From contig CACPQM010000008.1 of assembly GCA_902636075.1 (NCBI GenBank), positions 1 through 64,000 on the forward strand: a stretch of 64,000 bases of DNA, in the 5' to 3' direction. Every line of letters starts with the position of its first letter. Position 1 is the first letter of the stretch. The notes under the pieces were generated by a model that worked only from the letters and a program-made list of their open reading frames with translations, was not told the origin of the DNA and did no database searches. The translations under genes and the position numbers were made by a program. This document shows, piece by piece, positions 43,429 to 51,853 of this stretch. Origin of the DNA: an uncultured Pelagibacteraceae bacterium. GTDB lineage: Bacteria; Pseudomonadota; Alphaproteobacteria; Pelagibacterales; Pelagibacteraceae.

Positions 43429-44379
43429 TTAATTATTTTTTTGCGCTTCAATTTTAGCTTTTCTTGCAGCTACAACTGACTCGTAAAAAGAATGATCCAC
43501 CGGAACCCATTTTTTTACAATCCCGTTTGCAACGTTTTCGCTACATTTTGGATCGTTCTCGTGTATCCATTGCTTTAAACCAATCATTACTTGGTGTGCT
43601 CTAACAGGTAAAAAAGTAGGCATCACAATTGGACCATTAGGAATTAATTTTGAAGACCAAATTTGAACAATGTCGTCCATATTTAAAATCCCTTTATCAA
43701 CCATTTTTCTTAAATTCCCTGACGAATATCCTTCTTCCCAGCTACCAACACCAGATACCCATGTTACACCAGCATCAACATCACCATTCATTACCGCTAA
43801 TACATTGTTTTCATGCCCACCAGAAAATTGTGTTTTTGAAAAATATGTATCTGGGTCCATACCCATAGCCTTTAATTCAATTGAAGGAATTAAAAAACCT
43901 GATGTAGAGTTAGGGTCAGCCCAACCAAAAGATTTACCTTTAAGATCTGCCATTGATTTAATTCCAGATGCTTTAGTTGCTACTGCAACAGAGTAGTAAC
44001 CCATATCACCTGTTGGCTGCATTCTTGTTAGTACTGGTACTACTGCAGTTGGATCTTTAAGATACATACCCGCATATCCGGATGAACCAAACCATGTGTA
44101 ATCTAGATTACCACCTAGCATCGACTCCATTGTTCCTGCGTAATCTTTAAATGTAAAGAATTTAGCAGGTACACCATAAGCGGCTTCGATATACGGCATG
44201 AAACATTCATTTCTAGCTATAATATCTTGAGCTGCTTCGTCACCTAAAAAACCAACTCTAAATTCTGGTTGGTATTTACTTAAGTCCATTTTTGGACCCG
44301 TGTAAGTTACCGCATTAGCTTGGGTTGAAAAAAACACCATAGCTAAAAGTGCAATAACTCTTGTTAGTTTATTAAACAT
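43429..44379 (-). CDS. phnD: Phosphonate ABC transporter, periplasmic binding protein
   Basis: Periplasmic phosphonate receptor (316 residues). The signal peptide ends near residue 23 (TQANA). Family segments include FRVGFLGDEAAQDIIARNEC, YTWFGSSGYAGMYL, KGKSFGWADPNSTSGFLIPS and FSGGHENNVLAVMNGDVDAG. The ribosome site on the minus strand, AAAGGAG, is strong. It lies between phnC and two phnE. The stem-loop after its stop suggests the receptor is made in excess. Several homologues bind 2-aminoethylphosphonate best, but specificity is not visible. Confidence 0.93.
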   Translation of the reverse strand: MFNKLTRVIALLAMVFFSTQANAVTYTGPKMDLSKYQPEFRVGFLGDEAAQDIIARNECFMPYIEAAYGVPAKFFTFKDYAGTMESMLGGNLDYTWFGSSGYAGMYLKDPTAVVPVLTRMQPTGDMGYYSVAVATKASGIKSMADLKGKSFGWADPNSTSGFLIPSIELKAMGMDPDTYFSKTQFSGGHENNVLAVMNGDVDAGVTWVSGVGSWEEGYSSGNLRKMVDKGILNMDDIVQIWSSKLIPNGPIVMPTFLPVRAHQVMIGLKQWIHENDPKCSENVANGIVKKWVPVDHSFYESVVAARKAKIEAQKNN

Positions 44380-44445
44380 AATTGTCTCCTTTTTATAATT
44401 TTAGTCTCTCGACTTATTTATATTTGTAACGATGAGTTATTGATC

Positions 44446-45270
44446 TCATGCAGTTGCAAATTCTTTCTCAACATCTCCATTTATCTTTTTTTTTGTTTTA
44501 AGCTCTGTAGATGTTACTTGTGGCTCAAAAGCTTCATCAGCCTCTGCACCATAAATTTCTCTTGCAAGTTTATCTGATAATTTTTCAGGCAAATCATCAA
44601 AGACTATTTCACCATCTTTCATTCCAATAATTCGATCACAATAAGTTTTTGCTGTATCAAGTGTATGAAGATTTGAAATAACTGTTAAATTTTTTTCGTC
44701 ATGAATTTTTCTTAATGATTCCATTACCATTCTTGCATTCATTGGATCTAAAGATGCTATAGGTTCGTCTGCTAAAATCATTTTAGGATTTTGCATCAAA
44801 GCTCTGCATATAGCTACACGTTGCTGTTGACCTCCAGACAACGTTTCAGCTCTTTGAAGGGCAGTGTTAGCCATACCTAAGTTATTGAGTAAAATCAGAG
44901 CATCAGCTCTTTCATCTCGAGAAAACATTTTTAAGGATGCTCTAAATGAGCCCTGATAATTTAATCTGCCTAATATTACATTTGTTAGAACATCTAATCG
45001 TGGGACTAAATTAAATTGTTGAAAAATCATTGCACAGTTTCTTTGCCATGATCTCTTTTCCTTACTTTTTAAATCTAGAATATTTTGACCTTCAATTTCA
45101 ATCGACCCATCTGTTGCGTCGGTAAGTCGATTTATAATTCTTAGTAATGTTGATTTACCAGCCCCAGATCTACCTATGATTCCTATCATTTGAGGTTTGT
45201 TAACCTCAAAAGAAACGTTTTTAACGGCATGATTATCACCGAAAAATTTGTTAACTTTTTTAATAATCAT
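44446..45270 (-). CDS. phnC: Phosphonate ABC transporter ATPase
   Basis: ATPase of PhnCDE (274 residues). The Walker A is [19 protein letters not shown], the Q-loop is in [16 protein letters not shown], the signature is [17 protein letters not shown] and the Walker B is [16 protein letters not shown]. The H-loop is [17 protein letters not shown]. The PhnC-specific insert [20 protein letters not shown] is present. The last 30 residues are a charged tail beyond the usual end. It follows phnF on the same strand after 107 bases. Confidence 0.93.
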   Translation of the reverse strand: MIIKKVNKFFGDNHAVKNVSFEVNKPQMIGIIGRSGAGKSTLLRIINRLTDATDGSIEIEGQNILDLKSKEKRSWQRNCAMIFQQFNLVPRLDVLTNVILGRLNYQGSFRASLKMFSRDERADALILLNNLGMANTALQRAETLSGGQQQRVAICRALMQNPKMILADEPIASLDPMNARMVMESLRKIHDEKNLTVISNLHTLDTAKTYCDRIIGMKDGEIVFDDLPEKLSDKLAREIYGAEADEAFEPQVTSTELKTKKKINGDVEKEFATA

Positions 45271-45377
45271 TTGAGGAATTCATTAACCCTCTAATCTTTA
45301 ATAAATGTTAAAATATTATTAATGAATCTTTTAAATTTTGTTTAAGTTATATGAAATTTAAACCTAAGGTAGAAAAT

Positions 45378-46088
45378 CTAATTTTTTATTAAAAATTGAA
45401 TTTTAGATCCAATAAAATGACTTTCACTTAACTCTATAGGATTGTTTTTAAAATCGACATTAACAGATGTAGTTTTTAATAGTGCTTCCCCCTCATTTAT
45501 ATTTAATAAATTTGATTTTATTTTGTCTGCAATTTCAGCATTGATTAGAGTTTTTGATCTTTTAATTAGTTTGATATTCAATAAATTAAAAGCTTTGGTT
45601 ACTGATTGTTTTTTAACAAAATAATTAATAAATTTTGGAAATTTTTTATAAGGAATCGATCTGAAAGTTATTACAGAAGGTGAATTGTTGACAAAACCTA
45701 TGCTATTTATGCGTGTAACTTTGTCATTTTTTTTTAAGTTGAGTTCTTTTTTTTCAAAAGGATTGCATTCAGCAATATCAAAACTTTTTATTTCAATTCT
45801 TACTGATTGGTTTTCTTCAAGTATATTCTCAGTAAATCGTACGTTTTTACTAATTGAGTAATTAATTTTTGATGATTTAACAAATACTCCAAGACCTCTT
45901 TTTGAATATATTAAATTATCATCTTTAAGTTCTTTAAAAGCTCTTCTTATAGTGTGTCTATTGACATTGAATTGTTTTGCATAGTCATTCTCAGAATCTA
46001 ACTTTTTATTAATTTTGTACTTATTTAAAACAATTTCTCTTTTGATTGAATTGTATATTTCCTTCCAAAGCAAATCTTTTGTTGTCAT
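45378..46088 (-). CDS. phnF: GntR/HutC-family regulator of phosphonate genes
   Basis: Transcription factor (236 residues) with an N-terminal winged helix (YAKQFNVNRHTIRRAFKELK, residues about 32-51, then YSKRGLGVFV) and a C-terminal UTRA ligand domain (residues 75-235, ending ELSESHFIGSKIQFLI). PhnF proteins usually repress phn operons. It diverges from phnG with 66 bases between starts, so it probably controls both the transporter and lyase arms. A tandem TTGTMTAG motif ahead of phnG is a candidate operator. Confidence 0.86.
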   Translation of the reverse strand: MTTKDLLWKEIYNSIKREIVLNKYKINKKLDSENDYAKQFNVNRHTIRRAFKELKDDNLIYSKRGLGVFVKSSKINYSISKNVRFTENILEENQSVRIEIKSFDIAECNPFEKKELNLKKNDKVTRINSIGFVNNSPSVITFRSIPYKKFPKFINYFVKKQSVTKAFNLLNIKLIKRSKTLINAEIADKIKSNLLNINEGEALLKTTSVNVDFKNNPIELSESHFIGSKIQFLIKN

Positions 46089-46134
46089 AAAATTTTAATA
46101 AATAATATATTGAAATTTTTTTTAATTTTGTTAC

Positions 46135-46150
46135 TTGTCTAGTTGTATAG
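46135..46150 (+). promoter_or_regulatory. Candidate PhnF operator / promoter element upstream of phnG
   Basis: TTGTCTAG (46135-46142) is followed directly by TTGTATAG (46143-46150), a tandem pair differing at one base, four bases before the phnG ATG. Half-sites of this kind are used by HutC-type regulators. TATAGT inside it could also be a -10 box giving a nearly leaderless transcript. Evidence is limited to this pattern and the position between phnF and phnG. Confidence 0.35.
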
Positions 46151-46154
46151 TATT

Positions 46155-46598
46155 ATGCAAAATGAATCAAGAAAACAATGGTTAAGTTCTTTAGCAACAG
46201 CAGATGAAAATTATCTCATTTCGCTTTGGGACAATTTAAATATGAAAATAGAATATAATTGGTTAAGAGAACCTGAGATTGGCAGTGTTATGGTTCAGGG
46301 AAAAGTAGGCGCCACAGGTGATAATTTTAATGTTGGAGAAGTAACTATAACGAGATGTTCATTAAATTTAGATAAAAAAATCCAAGGCCATGGTTATGTT
46401 CAAGGTAGAAATAAATATAAATCCAAAATTGCAGCTTTGTGTGATGCATTGATGCAAACTGAAAAAAAAGAAATAATTAAAAGAAATATAATAGATAAAT
46501 TAATTAAATATAAAAATAACAAAAGAAATGAAATATTATCTAAAACAGAAGCTACTAAGGTTGATTTTTTTACCTTGGTAAGAGGTGAGGATAAATAA
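46155..46598 (+). CDS. phnG: C-P lyase core subunit PhnG
   Basis: Subunit of the carbon-phosphorus lyase core complex PhnGHIJ (147 residues from ATG 46155; E. coli 150). The start MQNESRKQWLSSLATA is family-typical; a TTG four codons earlier is less likely. Conserved parts are REPEIGSVMVQGKVGATGD, FNVGEVTITRCSLNL and GHGYVQGRNKYKSKIAALCD. With PhnH, PhnI and PhnL it helps to attach the phosphonate to the ribose of ATP. Confidence 0.93.
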   Translation: MQNESRKQWLSSLATADENYLISLWDNLNMKIEYNWLREPEIGSVMVQGKVGATGDNFNVGEVTITRCSLNLDKKIQGHGYVQGRNKYKSKIAALCDALMQTEKKEIIKRNIIDKLIKYKNNKRNEILSKTEATKVDFFTLVRGEDK

Positions 46599-46601
46599 TT
46601 T

Positions 46602-47156
46602 ATGGAAGTTGTTTCTAAAAAAAATAATTCTCAAACAAGTGCTGATTATTTTAGAAGTATTTTGTTTGCAACTTCATATCCTGGTTCGATCGAAATATTA
46701 GACAGTATAAATTCGCCTTCGAAAATGTTTTCAGCCAGTTGTTCAATTATAAAAACTTTTTGTGACAGTTATTCGAATATTTTTTTAGGTCGTGATATTA
46801 ACAATCCAGAAACTATTGATTGGATTAAATTTAATACAGGTGCAAATATTACAGATAAAAAAAATGCAAATTTTGCAATTGGTATTTGGGATGATCTTTT
46901 ACCATTAGATGAATTTAAAAAAGGGGACGACCAAAATCCTGATCAATCGTGCACTATTATTTGCCAGTCTAAATTTGAAAAACCAAATGCCATAATTACT
47001 GGTCCTGGTATTAAAAGTTCTAAAAGTATATTTTTACCTGATAGAGAGATTATAAAAAAAAATAACCAGCAATTTCCATTAGGACTTGATTTTTATTTTG
47101 TTGATAATGATAAATTTTATTCAATACCAAGATCACTAAAAATAGGAGAACTATAA
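46602..47156 (+). CDS. phnH: C-P lyase core subunit PhnH
   Basis: Core complex subunit (184 residues; E. coli 194). Conserved features are SADYFRSILFATSYPGSIEI at the start, FIKFNTG-like DWIKFNTGANITDKKNANFA in the middle, and ITGPGIKSSKSIFLP with LGLDFYFVDNDKFYSIPRS at the end. PhnH is a PLP-fold protein without the cofactor and has a structural role. It lies between phnG and phnI with gaps of three and one bases. Confidence 0.92.
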   Translation: MEVVSKKNNSQTSADYFRSILFATSYPGSIEILDSINSPSKMFSASCSIIKTFCDSYSNIFLGRDINNPETIDWIKFNTGANITDKKNANFAIGIWDDLLPLDEFKKGDDQNPDQSCTIICQSKFEKPNAIITGPGIKSSKSIFLPDREIIKKNNQQFPLGLDFYFVDNDKFYSIPRSLKIGEL

Positions 47157-47157
47157 A

Positions 47158-48237
47158 ATGTATGTATCTGTAAAAGGTGGAGAAAAGGCAATCAATAATG
47201 CACATTCTTGGTTATCTGAAATAAGAAGAGGTGATGTAAATATAGCAGAACTAAATATTAAACAAATTAGTGAACAACTAACTTTAAGTGTTGATAGAGT
47301 TATGTCAGAAGGATCTTTATATGACAAAGATTTGTCTGCTCTTGCAATCAAACAGTCTAGAGGTGACTTGATTGAAGCAATTTTTCTAATGAGAGCCTAT
47401 AGAACTACTTTACCTAGAATTGGTTCAAGCAAACCTATCGAAACTAGCAAAATGTTATGCCTGAGAAGAATATCTGCAACATTTAAAGATATCCCAGGTA
47501 AACAAAAGTTAGGCCCAACATTTGACTACACACACCGTTTACTTGACTTCAAACTTCTTGCTGATGGTGAGTATGAAAAAGCTAAGATTGAAAAATATGA
47601 TGATAAAGAAATCCCGCATGTTTTAAGCTTTTTAAATAAAGAAGGATTAATTCAGAAAGAAATACCTAGTGGCAAAACATCTAAAGATATTACAAGAAAC
47701 CCAATTAATTTTCCTTTAACAAGATCTGAACGATTGCAATCTCTTTCAAGAGGAGATGAGGGTTTTCTTCTTGGTTTAGCTTACTCAACACAGAGAGGTT
47801 ATGCTAGAAACCATGCATTTGTTGGTGAATTAAGAACTGGTTACGTTGAGGTTCAATTTGAAATTCCAGAATTAGGTATAGAAATAAATATTGCTGATGT
47901 CATGTTTACTGAGTGTGAGTCAGTAAACCAATTTAAAGGTAGTAAAAAAATACCTGCTCAATTTACCCGTGGATATGGTTTAGTTTTTGGTCAATTAGAG
48001 AGAAAAGCTATTTCTATGGCTTTAGTTGATAGATCAATGAGATGGAAAGAATTTGGTGAGGAGTACTTAGGTGTTGCTGCTCAAGATGAAGAATTTGTTA
48101 TATCTCATTGCGATAATATTCAAGCCACAGGTTTTTTAGAACATATCAAATTACCTCATTATGTAGATTTTCAAGCGGAATTGGATTTAGTAAGAAAAAT
48201 TAGAGAAGAGTATAAAAAAAATGAACAACATACTTAA
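47158..48237 (+). CDS. phnI: C-P lyase nucleosidase subunit PhnI
   Basis: Displaces adenine from ATP so that the phosphonate becomes linked to ribose-5-triphosphate (359 residues; E. coli 354). The start MYVSVKGGEKAINNAHSWL is highly conserved, as are SEGSLYDKDLSALAIKQSRG, YRTTLPRIG, LLGLAYSTQRGYARNHAF and VMFTECESVNQF, with GYGLVFGQLERKAISMALVD later. Its last 17 bases overlap phnJ. Confidence 0.95.
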   Translation: MYVSVKGGEKAINNAHSWLSEIRRGDVNIAELNIKQISEQLTLSVDRVMSEGSLYDKDLSALAIKQSRGDLIEAIFLMRAYRTTLPRIGSSKPIETSKMLCLRRISATFKDIPGKQKLGPTFDYTHRLLDFKLLADGEYEKAKIEKYDDKEIPHVLSFLNKEGLIQKEIPSGKTSKDITRNPINFPLTRSERLQSLSRGDEGFLLGLAYSTQRGYARNHAFVGELRTGYVEVQFEIPELGIEINIADVMFTECESVNQFKGSKKIPAQFTRGYGLVFGQLERKAISMALVDRSMRWKEFGEEYLGVAAQDEEFVISHCDNIQATGFLEHIKLPHYVDFQAELDLVRKIREEYKKNEQHT

Positions 48238-49102
48238 ATTTAAAAATAAAAAAACTGATGTTGCAGCTCAAGATGAAATATATAATTTTGCTTATTTAGA
48301 CGAAAATACAAAAAGAATGATAAGAAGAGCTTTGATTAAAGCTCTTTGCATACCAGGTTATCAAGTTCCATTTTCATCTAGAGAAATGCCTATGCCATAT
48401 GGATGGGGAACAGGAGGGGTTCAAGTAACATCGTCATGTTTAACAACTGACGATGTGATAAAAGTTATTGATCAAGGAGCAGATGATACTACAAACGCAG
48501 TTTCAATTAGAAATTTCTTTAAAAAAACTGCTAATATTGAGACCACAGAAAAAACAAGCCAAGCATCGATAATTCAGACAAGACACAGAATTCCAGAAGA
48601 AAAGTTAAAAGAAAAACAAATACTTGTTTATCAAGTTCCAATACCAGAACCTCTTGCGTTTTTAGAACCAAGATATCAAGAAACTAAAAAAATGCATGCA
48701 CTATCAGAATATGGAATAATGCATGTAAAGTTATATGAAGATATTACCAAAAATGGTCATATAGAAACAGCATATGCTTATCCAGTAAAGACAAATGAAA
48801 GATATATAATGGACCCATCACCTATTCCAAAATTTGATAACCCAAAAATGAACAATAACCCTGCTATTCAATTATTTGGAGCAGGAAGAGAGCAAAGAAT
48901 TTATGCAATACCACCATATACTGAAGTAACGAGTCTTGATTTTGAGGATTATCCATTTGATCCCTCAAAGGCACCTCATAAATGTTCTATTTGTGGATCA
49001 AATGAGAGTTTTTTAGATGAAATAATTACTGATGATGACGGTAATAGATCATTTATATGTTCAGATACAAATTATTGTAATCAAAGAATGGAAAATAATT
49101 AA
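48221..49102 (+). CDS. phnJ: C-P lyase radical-SAM subunit PhnJ
   Basis: Catalytic iron-sulfur, S-adenosylmethionine-dependent subunit that breaks the C-P bond of ribose-linked phosphonate, giving the alkane and a 1,2-cyclic ribose phosphate (293 residues; E. coli 281). The essential cysteines have exactly the E. coli spacing, Cx2Cx21Cx5C, in HKCSICGSNESFLDE and FICSDTNYC near the C-terminus. Further conserved are IPGYQVPFSSREMPMPYGWG and QLFGAGREQRIYAIPPYT. The start overlaps phnI by 17 bases. Confidence 0.96.
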   Translation: MNNILKFKNKKTDVAAQDEIYNFAYLDENTKRMIRRALIKALCIPGYQVPFSSREMPMPYGWGTGGVQVTSSCLTTDDVIKVIDQGADDTTNAVSIRNFFKKTANIETTEKTSQASIIQTRHRIPEEKLKEKQILVYQVPIPEPLAFLEPRYQETKKMHALSEYGIMHVKLYEDITKNGHIETAYAYPVKTNERYIMDPSPIPKFDNPKMNNNPAIQLFGAGREQRIYAIPPYTEVTSLDFEDYPFDPSKAPHKCSICGSNESFLDEIITDDDGNRSFICSDTNYCNQRMENN

Positions 49103-49870
49103 ATGCAACCAATTTTGTCAGTTCATAATTTAAACAAATATTACGGTAATCAAGTGGGATGCAAAAATATGAATTTGACATTATATCCTGGGGAAGTCGT
49201 TGGTGTAGTAGGAGAATCTGGCTCAGGAAAAACAACTTTTATAAATTCCATATCAGGTAATCTTATTCCTGATAGTGGAAAAATCTTAATTGAAACAGGT
49301 AATGAAACGATTGATTTTCTAGAAATATCTGAGTCATTGAAAAGGTTATTGATAAGAACTGAATTAGCTTTTGTTCACCAAAATCCTAGAGACGGTTTAA
49401 GATTAGATATAAGTGCTGGTGGAAATATTAGTGAAAGATTAATGTCGATTGGACAAAGAAATTATGGAAATATTAGGCAAACTATTTTTAAATGGTTAGA
49501 TAAAGTAGAAATCGATAAAAGTAGAGTAGATGATTTTCCAAGAACATTTTCTGGTGGAATGTTGCAAAGATTACAAATAGCAAAAAATTTGGTTACGAGT
49601 CCTAAAATAATTTTCATGGACGAACCAACAGGAGGTCTTGATGTTTCTGTTCAAGCAAAAATTTTAGATTTGTTAAGAAAATTAGTTAGAGAATTAAATT
49701 TATCAGTTGTAATCGTTTCTCACGATTTAGCAGTGATTAGATTGTTAGCTGATAAAATTATTGTTATGAAAAATGGGGAGGCTGTTGAGTCTGGACTTTG
49801 TGATCAGGTATTAGATGATCCGCAACATTCTTATACTCAGTTATTAGTTAGTTCAGTATTACAGGTTTAA
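49103..49870 (+). CDS. phnK: C-P lyase ABC-type subunit PhnK
   Basis: ATP-binding cassette protein that docks on the C-P lyase core and is needed for turnover (255 residues; E. coli 252). The Walker A is GESGSGKTTFINSISGNL, the signature FSGGMLQRLQIAKNL and the Walker B IIFMDEPTGGLDVSVQAKIL. The H-loop is VIVSHDLAVIRLLAD. The first codon directly follows the phnJ stop. It has no membrane partner, consistent with a non-transport role. Confidence 0.93.
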   Translation: MQPILSVHNLNKYYGNQVGCKNMNLTLYPGEVVGVVGESGSGKTTFINSISGNLIPDSGKILIETGNETIDFLEISESLKRLLIRTELAFVHQNPRDGLRLDISAGGNISERLMSIGQRNYGNIRQTIFKWLDKVEIDKSRVDDFPRTFSGGMLQRLQIAKNLVTSPKIIFMDEPTGGLDVSVQAKILDLLRKLVRELNLSVVIVSHDLAVIRLLADKIIVMKNGEAVESGLCDQVLDDPQHSYTQLLVSSVLQV

Positions 49871-49872
49871 AA

Positions 49873-50550
49873 ATGATTGAACTAAATAAAATTACAAAAA
49901 AATTTACACTTCATAATCAGGGCAAAACAAACATATTAGTTTTTAATAATTTGAATTTGAAAATTAATCCTGGAGAAATTGTAGCGTTAACAGGACCATC
50001 AGGTGTTGGAAAGTCTAGTATTTTAAAAATGATTTATGGAAACTATGTTTTTCAATCAGGACAAATTAAAATTAATAATCACAACATAGATCATACATAT
50101 CCGAGAAATATTATTGAACTTAGAAAAAATATAATAGGATATGTTAGTCAATTTCTAAGAGTGATACCTCGTGTTCCTACAATTGAAATTGTTATGGAGC
50201 CCTTATTAGAAATAAATTCAGATCAAGATGAAGTTCGTGAAAAAGCTGAAAAAATTTTACTAAAACTTAATATAGATAAAAACTTATGGAATTTATCGCC
50301 ACTAACTTTTTCAGGTGGAGAACAACAAAGAGTTAATGTTGCTAGGGGACTGATTAGAAATTATCCATGTTTATTACTAGATGAACCAACTGCTAGTTTA
50401 GATAGTGTTAACAAAGATATTGTTTTGAATTTGATTAATGAAAAAAAGGATAGTGGATCTTCAATAATTGGTATTTTTCATGATGAATATTCACGTAAAT
50501 ATTTAAATGCTAGGGAAATAGATATTACAAAAATATCAGATGCAAAATAA
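49873..50550 (+). CDS. phnL: C-P lyase ABC-type subunit PhnL
   Basis: Second ABC-type subunit (225 residues; E. coli 226). The Walker A is GPSGVGKSSILKMIYGNY, the PhnL-specific Q-loop region is YVSQFLRVIPRVPTIEIVME, the signature FSGGEQQRVNVARGL and the Walker B LLLDEPTASLDSVN. PhnL associates with PhnK on the core and is required for activity in vivo. The end overlaps phnN by 11 bases. Confidence 0.93.
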   Translation: MIELNKITKKFTLHNQGKTNILVFNNLNLKINPGEIVALTGPSGVGKSSILKMIYGNYVFQSGQIKINNHNIDHTYPRNIIELRKNIIGYVSQFLRVIPRVPTIEIVMEPLLEINSDQDEVREKAEKILLKLNIDKNLWNLSPLTFSGGEQQRVNVARGLIRNYPCLLLDEPTASLDSVNKDIVLNLINEKKDSGSSIIGIFHDEYSRKYLNAREIDITKISDAK

Positions 50551-51076
50551 CGGTCAGCTTATCGTAGTCGTTGGACCATCAGGATCAGGAAAAGATACTT
50601 TATTAAAAAAAGTAATTAAAAAAATTCCTAATTCCATTTTGGTAAAAAGGTACATTACTAGGAAAAAAGATATTAAAAATGAAGATCATTACAGCATATC
50701 AATTAAAAATTTTGAAGATAAGATTTTAAAAAAACATTTCTTTGTTTACTGGAAAGCTCATGGTTTTTCATACGGTATTCCATTTAAGGAAATAAAAAAA
50801 ATAGAGGAAGGTAAAACAGTAATTTTTAATGGATCAAGAAAAGTACTTTTTAAAGTAAAAAAAAAAGTTAATAACGTTAAAATAATTAATATTATTGCCC
50901 CATCAACAATTATTAAAAAGAGACTTGTAAATCGAGCTAGAGAAGACAAAAAATCAATTAATAAAAGGATAAAAAGAAAAATTAATTTACTACCGAAAAA
51001 TATAATTACTATAAATAATAATAAATCAATAGCTATAGGTGCAAATAAATTGAAAAAAATAATTTTAGCTAAGTGA
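50540..51076 (+). CDS. phnN: Ribose 1,5-bisphosphate phosphokinase
   Basis: Guanylate-kinase-like enzyme that phosphorylates ribose 1,5-bisphosphate to PRPP, closing the C-P lyase pathway (178 residues; E. coli 185). The Walker A is VVGPSGSGKDTLLKKVIKK; YITRK and HYSISIKNF, with FVYWKAHGFSYGIPFKEIKK, are the family's substrate region. It overlaps phnL by 11 bases at its start and the opposite-strand DUF1045 gene by 12 bases at its end. Confidence 0.9.
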   Translation: MQNNGQLIVVVGPSGSGKDTLLKKVIKKIPNSILVKRYITRKKDIKNEDHYSISIKNFEDKILKKHFFVYWKAHGFSYGIPFKEIKKIEEGKTVIFNGSRKVLFKVKKKVNNVKIINIIAPSTIIKKRLVNRAREDKKSINKRIKRKINLLPKNIITINNNKSIAIGANKLKKIILAK

Positions 51077-51778
51077 AAAATTTTCTAAATTCTCAAACAT
51101 TCCTTTTTGGTTTTCACCAAATATATATATTTTATCAAAATTATTTATTTCATTTAAAATGATTTCTTTGTTTCTTTCAATTTTTTTTAACTCAAGGTAC
51201 AATTTGTTTCCTGTGACCTCTGATGCAAGGGTCATATGGAAATTAAATTCTGACATTAAATAGGGGTATCCCCATTTATATAAAATATTTAATTGTAATT
51301 TACTTAGTTTAGAGGGATTTCTTCTATCAATCTCTTTTTTTGTAAGAGGTGACCTAAATTTAAATAATTCTCTAACTAGTCTATTTGATAACTTATTAAT
51401 GTTATTATTTTTTTTATTTTGAACAAAAGCATAAAAATTATTCATTTTTTTTAATTTAAATTTATAAAATTTAAATTTTTTGAATTTTTTTGCTATTTCC
51501 TCAGTTTTTTTAAATAATGTATTGGTACTATAATTTTTGTTTAGTTTAAAAGGAGGAATAAGTGTGCCGTGAAACCCATATTTCTTTGCAATTAAAACAT
51601 TTTTATCTATGTTTATTAAGTTTTTAATTCCAAATCTGTTTAGATAATTAATTCTATGTTTGTTATTTATTAACTTTGCATTAAGTGGATCCCAACCGAA
51701 CCAATATCTGCCAAATTCTTCTAGACTACTCTCTTTTGGAGGTGCATAATAAATAGCGTATCTAGAATATTTTTTCAT
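51065..51778 (-). CDS. 2H phosphoesterase-like phosphonate-operon protein (DUF1045)
   Basis: A 237-residue protein with two HxT motifs, GFHGTLIPPF (residues about 70-79) and FHMTLASEVTG (about 190-200), marking the 2H phosphoesterase superfamily. The start RYAIYYAPPKES and FGRYWFGWDPLNA are the DUF1045 hallmark. The family is known to lie in phn operons of alphaproteobacteria. This locus has no phnP, whose enzyme opens the 1,2-cyclic ribose phosphate made by PhnJ. A 2H enzyme is chemically suited to that step, so replacement of PhnP is plausible but unproven. It is antisense to, and tail-overlaps, phnN. Confidence 0.87.
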   Translation of the reverse strand: MKKYSRYAIYYAPPKESSLEEFGRYWFGWDPLNAKLINNKHRINYLNRFGIKNLINIDKNVLIAKKYGFHGTLIPPFKLNKNYSTNTLFKKTEEIAKKFKKFKFYKFKLKKMNNFYAFVQNKKNNNINKLSNRLVRELFKFRSPLTKKEIDRRNPSKLSKLQLNILYKWGYPYLMSEFNFHMTLASEVTGNKLYLELKKIERNKEIILNEINNFDKIYIFGENQKGMFENLENFSLS

Positions 51779-51853
51779 AATTCAACTTATAATACTTATA
51801 TAAATTTTCTCTAATTTAAAATATTTGTAACAATTCATGTGTATTAAAAAGTG

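Noticed and set aside
43670..43996. 108-codon plus-strand frame inside phnD
   Set aside because: Antisense shadow of a clearly conserved gene; no start signal of its own.
46128..46145. TTGTTAC ahead of phnG as a Pho box
   Set aside because: No second heptamer at +11 or -11 bp; the sequence is better explained by the tandem TTGTMTAG pair, and even that is weak.
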